Assembly (NCBI GenBank): GCA_003220615.1
Contig: QHTB01000176.1
Span: forward strand, 1-64,000
From: Candidatus Rokuibacteriota bacterium
Lineage (GTDB): Bacteria; Methylomirabilota; Methylomirabilia; Rokubacteriales; CSP1-6
Reading direction: 5' to 3'
DNA length: 64,000 nt
The notes under the pieces are model-generated. The model saw only the letters and a list, made by a program, of their open reading frames with translations. It was not told the origin of the DNA and did no database searches. A program made the translations under genes and the position numbers. Shown in pieces: positions 1-7,760 of this stretch (the stretch's first letter is position 1; each line of letters begins with the position of its first letter).

Positions 1-217
1 CCTTCCGGGACATGGTCTGCAGTCGCGTCAGGAGTCCCTTGACCTTCCGTTCCGACGCGTGGTCGGCCAGGATCAGCTTCTTCGATCGGGTGCCGTTGAT
101 GATGTAGGCAACCCAGTCGTCCAGGTTCGGGGTCCCGCGCCACGCGACCGTCACCCCGCTCAGACGCATCCGCCGCCGACCTTCGATCTTGGCGAGTGGC
201 TTCCGACTAGCGTCCAT
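1..217 (-). CDS. Hypothetical protein, truncated by window edge
   Basis: The minus-strand frame opens with ATG at 217 and stays open for 72 codons to the window edge, so the C-terminus is missing. A Shine-Dalgarno-like GAGAGGAA sits about 9 nt upstream on the minus strand (near 227-234), which supports the start. The visible part is basic (many Lys/Arg) with a central tryptophan-containing stretch (WRGTPNLDDWVAYI). I do not recognise the family and infer no function. It is probably a real small gene because of the ribosome site and the lack of a better overlapping frame. Confidence 0.5.
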   Translation of the reverse strand, partial: MDASRKPLAKIEGRRRMRLSGVTVAWRGTPNLDDWVAYIINGTRSKKLILADHASERKVKGLLTRLQTMSRK

Positions 218-580
218 CGTGCGCCGTTCCTCTCAGAGCCCGTAGTGCATGTCGCGGTCGCGATTCCGTCGTTTGACCGCATCGCCTTCGATCCTGGTCG
301 GCGCTGCGGCGGCGATTGCAAAAAGGTTACGAGAGCGACGCCAAACTTACGAGCGCAGCATTCGTAGTGTCAAGACCTCGTTTGGGCGCGTCGCTAGCGC
401 GCGTCGCGCGTCAGTGCTTGCGCACGAGCACGTGAAACGCGTAAAACTTCACGTGCCCGACACCGGTGGATGAACAGATCGTCGTTTTTTCGGAGGCTCC
501 CCGCGAGAGCGCGGCCCACCGTGCGATTTCGTCGCCTGGGGATAAGTGTGGACATGTGGATAGCGTGTGAACAATCCTTG
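218..580. other. Intergenic spacer with dyad and DnaA-box-like motifs
   Basis: No convincing gene is seen between the truncated gene and pyrD. Both neighbours are on the minus strand, so this is downstream of pyrD and upstream of the truncated gene. It holds a 9-bp inverted repeat (428-436 with 448-456) and, next to the pyrD stop, three motifs resembling DnaA boxes (547-574). Overlapping open frames here have no ribosome site and look like GC-rich shadows. Confidence 0.5.
428..456. repeat. 9-bp inverted repeat with 11-nt loop
   Basis: GCACGTGAA at 428-436 is exactly inverted as TTCACGTGC at 448-456. It lies 125 nt past the pyrD stop and has no T-tract on either strand. It is therefore more like a protein-binding dyad or a weak hairpin than a classical intrinsic terminator. 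Function is unknown. Confidence 0.45.
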
Positions 581-1573
581 CTAGCGTCCGCCGCGGGCGG
601 CGAGCGCGGCGAGGATCCGGCGCGCCAGCATCGGCCCCTGCGTGATGAATCCGGTGAAGTACGAGACCGCCGTCGCGCCCGCATCGAACAGCGCGAGCGC
701 CTTGTCGGGCGCATCGACGCCGCCGGTGGCGACGAGATCGAGGGCGTGGCCGAATCGCTTGCGCGTGCGCTGCACGTTGGCGAGCGTCGCCGAGAAGATC
801 TCGGGGCCCGACAGTCCTCCCGAGCGCTGACTGAGCCGCGGCTCGTCCACGCGCCGCGTGTTGCCGTAGTTCACGACGCGGACGCCGGCCTCGATCGCCG
901 CGGGGATGATCTCGCGCTCGTTGACGTCGGCGAAATCGGGCGACACCTTGACGATCACGGGCACCGTGACCGCCGCGCGCACGCGCTCGAGCATCCGTCG
1001 CAGGTCCTTCGGCCGCGTGCTCCACGCGTAGACCAGGCGCGTGTTGGGTGACGAGATGTTGAGCTCGACCAGATCGGCGGACGCGCCCAGCGCGCGCGCG
1101 AGGTCCACGTAGTCGTCCTCGGATTCGCCGGCGACGCTGGCGATGACGGGGACGCGACGGGACAAGCCCCGGAGTGTCGGCGTGAAGGCGACCAGGCCGG
1201 GATTCTGGAAGCCGTTGCAGTTGACGAGGCCGGGCCCGGCGGCCGTCCGCACACGCACGAGGTTCGGCCGCGGATGCCCCGGACGAGCGTCCCGCGTGAT
1301 CGTCTTGGTCGTCACCGCGCCGAAGCCCAGCCCCATGGCGCGCTCGAGGATGCGCGAATCGTAGTACATGGCGGCGAGGATCACCGGGTTGGGAAGGCGG
1401 GCGCCGCCCAGCGTCACGGCCAGACGGGAGTCGTCGAGACGGAACGCGGGCAGGCGATCGAAGGGGAGGAGTCGCAACGCGGTCTGGCCCAGCGCGATCG
1501 CCGTCGGCTCGGGCAGACGGCTGAGGACCGCGTCGTACAGAATGCGGTACAGCACGCCGCGCGAGGATACCAT
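581..1573 (-). CDS. pyrD: Dihydroorotate dehydrogenase (class 2-like)
   Basis: This flavoprotein oxidises dihydroorotate to orotate in de novo pyrimidine synthesis. Class 2 enzymes are usually membrane associated and use quinone. The 330-residue product has the expected order of motifs: TTKTIT for substrate/FMN contact, NCNGFQNPG, ELNISSPNT with the serine region of class 2 enzymes, VKVSPD, an LSGPEIFSATL stretch and the VATGGV phosphate-binding loop. The N-terminal segment (LYRILYDAVLSRLPEPTAIALG) resembles the class 2 N-terminal extension. The ATG at 1573 is used. The divergent neighbour is a lipoprotein gene and no other pyr gene is adjacent. It could be a related DHOD-family oxidoreductase, because the usual GFNN motif reads GFQN. 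Confidence 0.85.
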   Translation of the reverse strand: MVSSRGVLYRILYDAVLSRLPEPTAIALGQTALRLLPFDRLPAFRLDDSRLAVTLGGARLPNPVILAAMYYDSRILERAMGLGFGAVTTKTITRDARPGHPRPNLVRVRTAAGPGLVNCNGFQNPGLVAFTPTLRGLSRRVPVIASVAGESEDDYVDLARALGASADLVELNISSPNTRLVYAWSTRPKDLRRMLERVRAAVTVPVIVKVSPDFADVNEREIIPAAIEAGVRVVNYGNTRRVDEPRLSQRSGGLSGPEIFSATLANVQRTRKRFGHALDLVATGGVDAPDKALALFDAGATAVSYFTGFITQGPMLARRILAALAARGGR

Positions 1574-1586
1574 ACGAGAGCGGAAC

Positions 1587-1616
1587 TTGACGATGTCCGG
1601 ACCGCGCCTTTAGGGT
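1587..1616 (+). promoter_or_regulatory. Putative promoter for the lipoprotein/KS operon
   Basis: TTGACG at 1587-1592 and TAGGGT at 1611-1616 are 18 nt apart. The -10 ends 8 nt before a TTG codon at 1625, so the transcript would start almost at the start codon. This supports the unusual TTG start and a leaderless message for the operon that follows. It is read from sequence only. Confidence 0.45.
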
Positions 1617-1624
1617 TAGAACGC

Positions 1625-2413
1625 TTGGGGATTCTCGTCCGCGGCTCGCTGCTCGGACTTCTGGTGTTCACGACTGCGTGCGCCGGCGCTCTGCCGCCCG
1701 TGCCGCCCACGGCGTCGTCGGCACCGGCATCGCTCGCCGCGCCCGGCTTCGACTTCGGCCGCGACACGTTCGCGTTCAGGAACGAGATCCGGGCCCGCCA
1801 TCCCGACACCCCTGATCTCTACGCGAACTACTGCTTCGTGCTGGCGAGGGCGATGCGCCAGTTCTTCCTCTTCGCGCGGTTCGATCCTTCCCAGCCGAAG
1901 CTCGACCCGGCGGAGTACGTCGAGCGTATTCGTCTCGTGGTCTCCGAGGCGCCCTGGCATGGTGCGCGGCCTCCCGATGATCGCGTCGTGATTCCGGGCT
2001 ACGCGAGCCTGCGCGGATTCTCCGCGGCCCAGGAAGAAGCGGTGAAGCGCGGCCTCGGCGGTCGCTTCTGGACGCTCGTCCACCCGACGAACTGGCGCGT
2101 CACGCTGCCGGTCACATCCGGCCACCAGGAAACCGTGGCCAGCGAGATCGTGGCGGACCTCGATCAGGGACGGCTCGTACAGCTCCTCGTGACCAACTGG
2201 CCGACGCCGGAGCTCAACCACACGGTGGTAGCGTTCGCGTACCGCTGGACGGACACCGCGCTCGAGCTCACCGTCTGGGACCCGAACGACCCGACGAAGC
2301 CCGGGTTGATCACCTTCGAGCGCCCGGCGCGCCAATTCGTGGCCACGCGGGTGTATGACACGCGGCCGGGAGCCATCCGCGTCTTCCGCATGTACTACTC
2401 GTGGCTGCTTTGA
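1625..2413 (+). CDS. Predicted lipoprotein of unknown function, operon leader
   Basis: The 262-residue product begins with a short positively charged and hydrophobic leader ending in a lipobox (FTTAC, Cys19), so it should be lipidated and sent to the envelope. The mature part has a low-complexity Pro/Ala/Ser stretch and then a compact domain with conserved-looking segments (YANYCFVLARAMRQF, FWTLVHPTNW, LELTVWDPNDP). I do not recognise the family. No upstream ATG fits the lipobox spacing. TTG at 1625 is chosen because the frame between stop-free shadow and lipobox has no better start and a promoter ends 8 nt before it. Its stop overlaps the start of the acyltransferase gene by 1 nt, so it is the first gene of the KS/halogenase operon. 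Confidence 0.65.
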   Translation: MGILVRGSLLGLLVFTTACAGALPPVPPTASSAPASLAAPGFDFGRDTFAFRNEIRARHPDTPDLYANYCFVLARAMRQFFLFARFDPSQPKLDPAEYVERIRLVVSEAPWHGARPPDDRVVIPGYASLRGFSAAQEEAVKRGLGGRFWTLVHPTNWRVTLPVTSGHQETVASEIVADLDQGRLVQLLVTNWPTPELNHTVVAFAYRWTDTALELTVWDPNDPTKPGLITFERPARQFVATRVYDTRPGAIRVFRMYYSWLL

Positions 2414-3342
2414 TGACGACCGCTGCGTCACCCGCCTCGGTGGTGACATCGTCCAGCCTGCCGCGCTGGTATTCGCATCGGTTCAATCGCGTCGCGGTCT
2501 ACCGCGCGGCCGCCGCGGTTGCGTCGACCTTGCCCCGGTGGGCGCGGTTGAGGCTGGCCGCTGAGCTGGGCAGCCTCGCGGCGCTCGCCTTGCCGCGGGA
2601 GCGGACGCGGGTCGAGGCGAATCTGGCCCGCGTGCGACCCGACCTCACCCCGCCGGCGCGCGCCGTGCTGGCCCGTGACGTGTTCCGCCACTTCGCCATC
2701 TGCTTCGCCGATCTGGTCGTCGCCAATCGGCAGCGCCAGCTTCCCGAGCGATTGCTGGCCGCGATCCGCGGCAGCGAGTACCTCGACGAAGCGGGCGCGG
2801 CCCGCCGCGGCCTCGTCGTGCTCACGGCCCATCTCGGCAACTGGGAATTCGCGGGCCGACTGCTCGCGCACCGCGCGCCGCGCCCGACCCACGTCGTCGT
2901 CGCGCCCGAGGCCGACGCCGCGGTGGAGCGATTCCTGCGGGGAGCGCCCGGCGCCGTGAACTTCGTCACGCGCCGTGAGCCACGGTCCGTGCTTCCACTG
3001 ATGGGCGCGCTCCGCCGGGGGGAGATGGTCGCCATGCAGGGCGATCGCGGCCTGGGCAATCGTGGGGACGTGGCGATGCCGTTCTTCGGAGCGCCGGCGC
3101 CGTTCCCGCTGGGACCATTCGTGCTCGCGCGCGCGGCCGGCGTGCCGGTCGTGCCGAGCTTCTGCGTCTTCGAGCCGGATCGTCGGTACACGATCGTCGT
3201 CGGAGAGCCCATCACGGTGAAAGAGGGCGCCGAGGTCGAGGCGCTCGGCGCCTGGGTCACGGCGCTGGAGGCGGCGGTCCGCGCACATCCCGAGCAGTGG
3301 TTCAACTTCTTCGATGCCTGGAGTGTTCCCGGTGCGTCCTGA
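2413..3342 (+). CDS. LpxL/HtrB-family lysophospholipid-type acyltransferase
   Basis: This is a membrane-associated acyltransferase of the lipid A lauroyl/myristoyl transferase family, which moves an acyl group from an acyl-ACP. The catalytic HX4E motif is seen as HLGNWE (His140 to Glu145), followed by the family's MQGDRG and FFGAPAPFPLGP stretches. Length (309 aa) is typical. ATG 2413 overlaps the previous stop (TGATG). The location directly before ketosynthases and an ACP is unlike lipid A loci. It matches aryl-polyene-type clusters, where an LpxL homologue is thought to attach the polyene to a lipid head group. That specific role is inference. Confidence 0.85.
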   Translation: MTTAASPASVVTSSSLPRWYSHRFNRVAVYRAAAAVASTLPRWARLRLAAELGSLAALALPRERTRVEANLARVRPDLTPPARAVLARDVFRHFAICFADLVVANRQRQLPERLLAAIRGSEYLDEAGAARRGLVVLTAHLGNWEFAGRLLAHRAPRPTHVVVAPEADAAVERFLRGAPGAVNFVTRREPRSVLPLMGALRRGEMVAMQGDRGLGNRGDVAMPFFGAPAPFPLGPFVLARAAGVPVVPSFCVFEPDRRYTIVVGEPITVKEGAEVEALGAWVTALEAAVRAHPEQWFNFFDAWSVPGAS

Positions 3343-4501
3343 GCCGGTCGCCATCCTCGCCGCCGGCGTGGTCACGCCGATCGGGGGCGACCTCGATGCC
3401 TTCTGGACCGGGTTGCTCACGGGCGCGAGCGGGATCTCGACGATCGAGCGGTTCCCGGTCGGTGATCTTCGCGTCCAGCGAGGCGGCGAGATCAAGAAGC
3501 TGCCGTCGGGCGGCGAGAGCGCCCGCGGGTGCCGCGCGTCGCGCTTGCTGTGCGCGGCCGCCGATGATCTTCGCGCCCGTGCGCCGCTGGCCGCCGACCG
3601 CGCGCGGATCGGCGTCGTGGTGGGCACGGCGCTGGGGGGCGTCGAGGCGCTCGAGGACGCGGTCGGTGGTGAGCGGTCACTGCGCGCGGCGGCGGCCGGG
3701 CTCTACGACAGTCCCGCGCACACGCTGGCCGGCCGTCTCGGCGCTCGCGGCCCCGTGCTCACCGTGTCCACGGCGTGCGCATCGGGAGCGAGCGCGCTCG
3801 GTCTCGCCGCCGACCTCTTGCGCGCCGATCGCGCCGATCTCATCGTGGCCGGCGGCTACGACGGCCTCTGCCGCTTCGTCATGCGAGGGTTCGATGCGTT
3901 GCGCTCGCTCACGCGCGAGCGGATCCGTCCGTTCGACCGTCGCCGGAGCGGCCTGTTGCTCGGCGAGGGGGCGGCGCTCGTGCTCATGGCTCGCGACGCC
4001 GACGTGGCGGGACCGCGGCTCGGACGACTGCTCGGCCACGCCTCCACGAGCGACGCCACCCACGTGGCGGCGCCCGATCCGAGCGGCCGCGGGCTCCAGC
4101 ACGCGATCGAGCTCGCGCTCGCGCAGGCCGGCCTCGACGCCGACGCGGTGGAGTTCGTGAGCGCGCACGGTACGGGAACCCCCCTCAACGATCGCATCGA
4201 GACCGCGGTGCTCAAGCGCGTCCTCGGCCGGCGGGCCGCCGGCGTTCCGGTGAACTCGATCAAGGCCGGCATGGGCCACACCATGGGCGCGGCCGCGACG
4301 CTGGAAGCGATCATGTGCCTGCTCGCCGCGCGCCACGGGGCGATCCCCCACACGCTCGGCTTCGAGAGCGGCGACGCCGAGTGCGATCTCGACTACGTGC
4401 CGCTGCGTCCGCGCTCCGCGCGTCCGCGCGTGAGCCTCAGCACGTCGCTCGGCTTCGGCGGCTGCAACGCCGCGCTCGTCCTCGAAGGGGTGGTGGCGTG
4501 A
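3332..4501 (+). CDS. Beta-ketoacyl-ACP synthase II-type, catalytically complete
   Basis: FabF/KAS II-type condensing enzyme (389 aa) that would extend an acyl chain on the operon's carrier protein. The full thiolase-fold triad is visible: Cys149 in TVSTACASG, His279 in SAHGTGT, and His316 with Lys311 in KAGMGHTMG. The C-terminal SLGFGGCNAAL loop is also present. An upstream ATG at 3314 is possible. GTG 3332 is preferred because GGAG lies 8 nt before it and the N-terminus then begins just before the AILAAGVVTPIG strand, as in the family. It overlaps the acyltransferase gene by 11 nt and the next KS-like gene by 4 nt. It probably acts as a pair with that gene. Confidence 0.9.
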   Translation: MRPEPVAILAAGVVTPIGGDLDAFWTGLLTGASGISTIERFPVGDLRVQRGGEIKKLPSGGESARGCRASRLLCAAADDLRARAPLAADRARIGVVVGTALGGVEALEDAVGGERSLRAAAAGLYDSPAHTLAGRLGARGPVLTVSTACASGASALGLAADLLRADRADLIVAGGYDGLCRFVMRGFDALRSLTRERIRPFDRRRSGLLLGEGAALVLMARDADVAGPRLGRLLGHASTSDATHVAAPDPSGRGLQHAIELALAQAGLDADAVEFVSAHGTGTPLNDRIETAVLKRVLGRRAAGVPVNSIKAGMGHTMGAAATLEAIMCLLAARHGAIPHTLGFESGDAECDLDYVPLRPRSARPRVSLSTSLGFGGCNAALVLEGVVA

Positions 4502-5289
4502 CCGGCGTGAGCCTGGCCGGCGTGGGCGTGATCACGGGCTGGGGCCGCGGCGTCGACGCGTGGCCCGACGATGCGCGGCGCGCCGCCGGCGATCGCGCGG
4601 TGGTGACCGCGGCCACGCCGCCGCTCGACGGCGAGCGCTTCCGGCGCGCCACGCGTGAATGCCTGCTCGGCGTGGCGGCGGTGCAGGCGACCCTCGACGA
4701 CGCGGGAATCAGCCGCGAGGCGATCGCGGGGACGCACACGGCGCTGCTGTACGTCACCGCGGCGGCCTACGGATCGTCGAACCGAGCCTTCATCGCGGCG
4801 GGCGAGCCGGGCAGCGCGGGCGCGCTCCATTTTCCCTACACGGCGCCGAGCGCGGTGCCGGCCGAGGTGACGATCGAGTACGGACTGCGCGGCACCTACG
4901 TGACGCTCATCGGTGGCGCCACCGTGACGCTCGAGGCACTCGCGTGGGCGGGACGGCTGCTCGCCGAGGGCGCGTGCGAGCGCGCGCTCGTTCTCGCCGT
5001 CGAGACCTTCGCCGAGTGCGCCGATCTGTTCGCGCGCGCTCGGCGCCTCCTCCCGCGTCCGCTGACCGAGGCGGCGGCCTGCGCGCTGCTGGTGCTCGGC
5101 GCTCGCCCGATCGAGATTCGAGCCGGCGACCACGTGTCGGACATGACGGCGCGCGTTGATCGCCGGGTCGGCGAGACGCTCGCCTGTGGCCCGCTCCTCG
5201 CGCTCGCGCTGGCGCGCGCGACCGGCGATGATCCGTGGACGGTGACCGGACGGTGGCGCGGGCGCACGGCGGCGCTGGCGGAGGCCTGA
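4498..5289 (+). CDS. Inactive ketosynthase-like (chain-length-factor type) protein
   Basis: A 263-residue protein that aligns with the N-terminal half of ketosynthases (LAGVGVITGWG at the start, FPYTAPSAVPAEV in the middle). The nucleophile region reads TLIGGATV around residues 137-143, with glycine where cysteine is expected, and the C-terminal HGTGT and GH motifs are absent. Such short KS-like proteins occur in aryl-polyene clusters and are thought to partner an active KS, as KS-beta does in type II polyketide systems. GTG 4498 overlaps the previous stop by 4 nt. No chain-elongation activity of its own is expected; the role as a heterodimer partner is inference. Confidence 0.75.
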   Translation: MTGVSLAGVGVITGWGRGVDAWPDDARRAAGDRAVVTAATPPLDGERFRRATRECLLGVAAVQATLDDAGISREAIAGTHTALLYVTAAAYGSSNRAFIAAGEPGSAGALHFPYTAPSAVPAEVTIEYGLRGTYVTLIGGATVTLEALAWAGRLLAEGACERALVLAVETFAECADLFARARRLLPRPLTEAAACALLVLGARPIEIRAGDHVSDMTARVDRRVGETLACGPLLALALARATGDDPWTVTGRWRGRTAALAEA

Positions 5290-5296
5290 GGAGGGC

Positions 5297-5572
5297 ATGG
5301 AACCCAAAGAGGTCCTGGACGAGCTGAGAACGATCTTCGTGACGCGGCTTCGCTTCGAGCCGCACCGTGTGTCGGACGTCACCCTGGACACGCCACTCCC
5401 GAAGGGCGTGGACGGGTCCGTCGGGCTCGACTCGCTCGACTTCATCGAGCTCTCGCTCGCCATCGAGGACCGCTTCGGGCTCGTGATGGACGACGCCCAG
5501 GATCTCGCGCCGCACTTCGCGTCCTTCCGGACGCTGTGCGCCTTCATCGCCGAGCGCGCGACGCGGACATGA
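5297..5572 (+). CDS. Acyl carrier protein
   Basis: A 91-residue acyl carrier protein. The phosphopantetheine attachment serine is Ser46 in GLDSLDFIEL, with the usual acidic helix II (LAIEDRFG) after it. It would carry the growing chain between the two ketosynthase pairs that flank it. A GAGGAG ribosome site lies 7 nt before the ATG, and the stop overlaps the next KS start (ATGA). It is the only ACP in this operon, so both KS pairs probably share it. Confidence 0.9.
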   Translation: MEPKEVLDELRTIFVTRLRFEPHRVSDVTLDTPLPKGVDGSVGLDSLDFIELSLAIEDRFGLVMDDAQDLAPHFASFRTLCAFIAERATRT

Positions 5573-6747
5573 GGCGCGTCGTCGTCACGGGCCTCGGCGT
5601 GGTGAGCCCGTTCGGGCTCGGCGCGAAAGCGTACTGGGAAGGCGTGCGGTCCGGGACGTGCGCCATCCGTCCGGTCACGCTCATCGAGACCGAAGGCTTT
5701 CGCTGCCGGATCGCCGCCGAGGTGCCCGATCCCGTGCCCGGGTCGCTCCGCCGCTCTCGGGCCGATCGCTTCGCACTCGCGGCCGCCCGGGAAGCCATCG
5801 ACGACGCCGGGCTCGGCGCGACCGAGCGCCGGCGCACCGCGCTCGTCGTCGGCGCGGTCGGCGGCGGGATGCTGGAAGCCGAGGCCTGGTACTGGCGGGC
5901 CAAGCGCAGCGGCGCGCCGCTGCGCGCGACGCCGGAGCTCCGCTCGATCCTGCCGTACTCGCACGCCGATGTCGTCGGCTCGCGCCTCGGGCTGGGCGGG
6001 CCGCGCGAGACACTGGTCACGGCGTGTAGCTCGGGCGCCGTCTCGCTGGCCGTCGCCGCCGACCTCGTGGCCGATGGCGTGGCGCCGGTGGCGGTCGCCG
6101 GCGGCACCGACGCGCTCACGCGGATCTGCTTCATGGGATTCAACGCGCTTCGCCTGCTCGATCCCGAGCCGTGCCGGCCGTTCGACGCCGCGCGTCGTGG
6201 CATGTCCATCGGCGAGGGCGCCGGGTTCGTCGTGCTCGAGGACGCTGTCCACGCGGGCGCGCGGGGAGCGCGAATCTACGCCGAGCTCGCCGGGTCGGGG
6301 ATGACGACCGATGCCTTTCACGTCACGTCGCCGCAGCCCGATGGCGAAGGAATGGCGCGCGCGATGGTGGCGGCGCTGGCCCGCGGGCGCGTGCGCCCGA
6401 AGGCCGTCGGCTACGTCAACGCCCACGGGACGGCCACGCTCCAGAACGACCGGATCGAGGCGCGCGCGCTCCGGTCCGTGTTCGGCGCCGCCGGCGTCCT
6501 GGTCAGCTCGACCAAGTCGATGATCGGCCACACGATGGCGGCGGCCGGGAGCCTCGAGGCCATCGCCACGATTCTGGCGCTCGTGCACGAGACCGTGCCG
6601 CCCACGGCGAATCTCGCGACGACGGACGCCGAGGTCGCGTTCGACTGCGTGCCCGGCGTGGCCCGCGAGGCGTCCGTCGAGTGTGCGATCTCCAACTCGT
6701 TCGGCTTCGGTGGTCAAAACGTGACGCTGCTCTTCCGCCGGCCGTGA
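5569..6747 (+). CDS. Second beta-ketoacyl-ACP synthase II-type, catalytically complete
   Basis: A second FabF-type condensing enzyme (392 aa). The triad is intact: Cys153 in LVTACSSG, His286 in NAHGTAT, and Lys316 with His321 in STKSMIGHTM. ATG 5569 is chosen because it overlaps the ACP stop by 4 nt and starts just before the VVVTGLGVVSPFG strand. It differs clearly from the first KS (for example ACSSG against ACASG), so the two are not a recent duplicate and may act on different chain lengths or starter units. It is followed immediately by a second inactive KS homologue, giving a KS-alpha/KS-beta-like arrangement. Confidence 0.9.
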   Translation: MRRVVVTGLGVVSPFGLGAKAYWEGVRSGTCAIRPVTLIETEGFRCRIAAEVPDPVPGSLRRSRADRFALAAAREAIDDAGLGATERRRTALVVGAVGGGMLEAEAWYWRAKRSGAPLRATPELRSILPYSHADVVGSRLGLGGPRETLVTACSSGAVSLAVAADLVADGVAPVAVAGGTDALTRICFMGFNALRLLDPEPCRPFDAARRGMSIGEGAGFVVLEDAVHAGARGARIYAELAGSGMTTDAFHVTSPQPDGEGMARAMVAALARGRVRPKAVGYVNAHGTATLQNDRIEARALRSVFGAAGVLVSSTKSMIGHTMAAAGSLEAIATILALVHETVPPTANLATTDAEVAFDCVPGVAREASVECAISNSFGFGGQNVTLLFRRP

Positions 6748-7760
6748 CGACGGGCGTCGTCATCACCGGGGTGGGCGCCGTCACGGCGCGATTCACCGGC
6801 GGCGCCGCGGCGGTCAGCGCGTTTCTCGCCGAACCCTCGCCCGTGCACGGTGCGATCGCCGACGCGCAGCTGACGTCGCTGCTCGGTGACGGGGACGCGC
6901 GGCGCCTCTCGCGCGTCTGTCAGTTCGCCGTCGCGGCCGGCCGCCTCGCGCTCGACGACGCCCGGTTCTCGGCGGACGACGAGGTCGGGCTCGTACTCGG
7001 GACGGAGTTCGGCGACCTGCGTTCGACGGTCGAGTTCGCCGACGGCTATCTGACGTCGGGGCCCTCCGGGCTCTCGGCCTTGATCTTCCCGAACACGGTG
7101 ATGAACACGATGGCGGCGGCGACAACCATCGCCACCGGCGCCAGGGCGCTGTCCCTCACGCTCAACGCGCCGACCGTCGCCGGTGAGCTGGCCATCGCGC
7201 GGGGAGCGGCGGCGATCGCGAGTGGGCGGGCGCGCGCCGTCCTGGCCGGTGGCGTCGATCAGATCGATCCATTTCTCGGCTCGATGCTGACCGACCTGGG
7301 CGCCGGTGAGGAGCGCCGTGGCGAAGGCGCCGTCGTGCTCGTGCTCGAGCGCGCGTCGTCGGCGCGCGAGCGCGGCGCCTGCGTGCTGGGCGAGATCCTG
7401 GGCGCGGCGTCGGGCGCGCTGGCGGTACGGCCTCACGGTGTGGGACGGAGCACGCGGTCGTCGGTCGTGGCCGGCGCGCTCGCCGCTGCGCGCGTGGAGA
7501 CGGGCGACCTCGGGGCCGTGTACACCTCGACCAACGGGGACCGCCATCGTGATGAGTGGGAGCGCCGGTTGCTCGATGCCGCGCTCGGCGCCGGCCACCA
7601 TCCACGCTCGGCGCTTCGCGAGTTGCTGGGAGCGCACGCCGGCGCGGGTGCGCTCGGTGTCGTGGCGGCGGCGAGCGCCGCGCGGGCCAGCGGTCGGCCG
7701 AGCCTCGTCCACGGCGTGGGCCGCGGCGGCAGCCAGGTCGCGCTGATCATCGGGCGATGA
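6744..7760 (+). CDS. Second inactive ketosynthase-like protein
   Basis: A 338-residue KS-fold protein beginning GVVITGVGAVT, with a thiolase-like core (LILFPNTVMNT-type region near residue 115, VLAGGVDQIDP near 205). The nucleophile loop reads LNAPTVAG (residues 140-147) with no cysteine, and the HGTGT segment is replaced by STNGDRH. It should therefore be non-condensing. GTG 6744 overlaps the preceding KS stop by 4 nt. Position and missing residues suggest a chain-length-factor-like partner for the second KS; this is inference from type II polyketide synthases. Confidence 0.75.
   Translation: MTTGVVITGVGAVTARFTGGAAAVSAFLAEPSPVHGAIADAQLTSLLGDGDARRLSRVCQFAVAAGRLALDDARFSADDEVGLVLGTEFGDLRSTVEFADGYLTSGPSGLSALIFPNTVMNTMAAATTIATGARALSLTLNAPTVAGELAIARGAAAIASGRARAVLAGGVDQIDPFLGSMLTDLGAGEERRGEGAVVLVLERASSARERGACVLGEILGAASGALAVRPHGVGRSTRSSVVAGALAAARVETGDLGAVYTSTNGDRHRDEWERRLLDAALGAGHHPRSALRELLGAHAGAGALGVVAAASAARASGRPSLVHGVGRGGSQVALIIGR

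Noticed and set aside
218-580. Replication origin
   Set aside because: Only three imperfect DnaA-like motifs, no AT-rich stretch and no dnaA/dnaN/gidA neighbours; kept only as a low-interest finding.
4393-6717. A 774-codon minus-strand open frame opposite the KS/ACP genes
   Set aside because: It is composed of Arg/Ala/Gly/Asp-rich low-complexity sequence and mirrors the codon structure of genuine KS genes on the other strand; typical high-GC antisense shadow.
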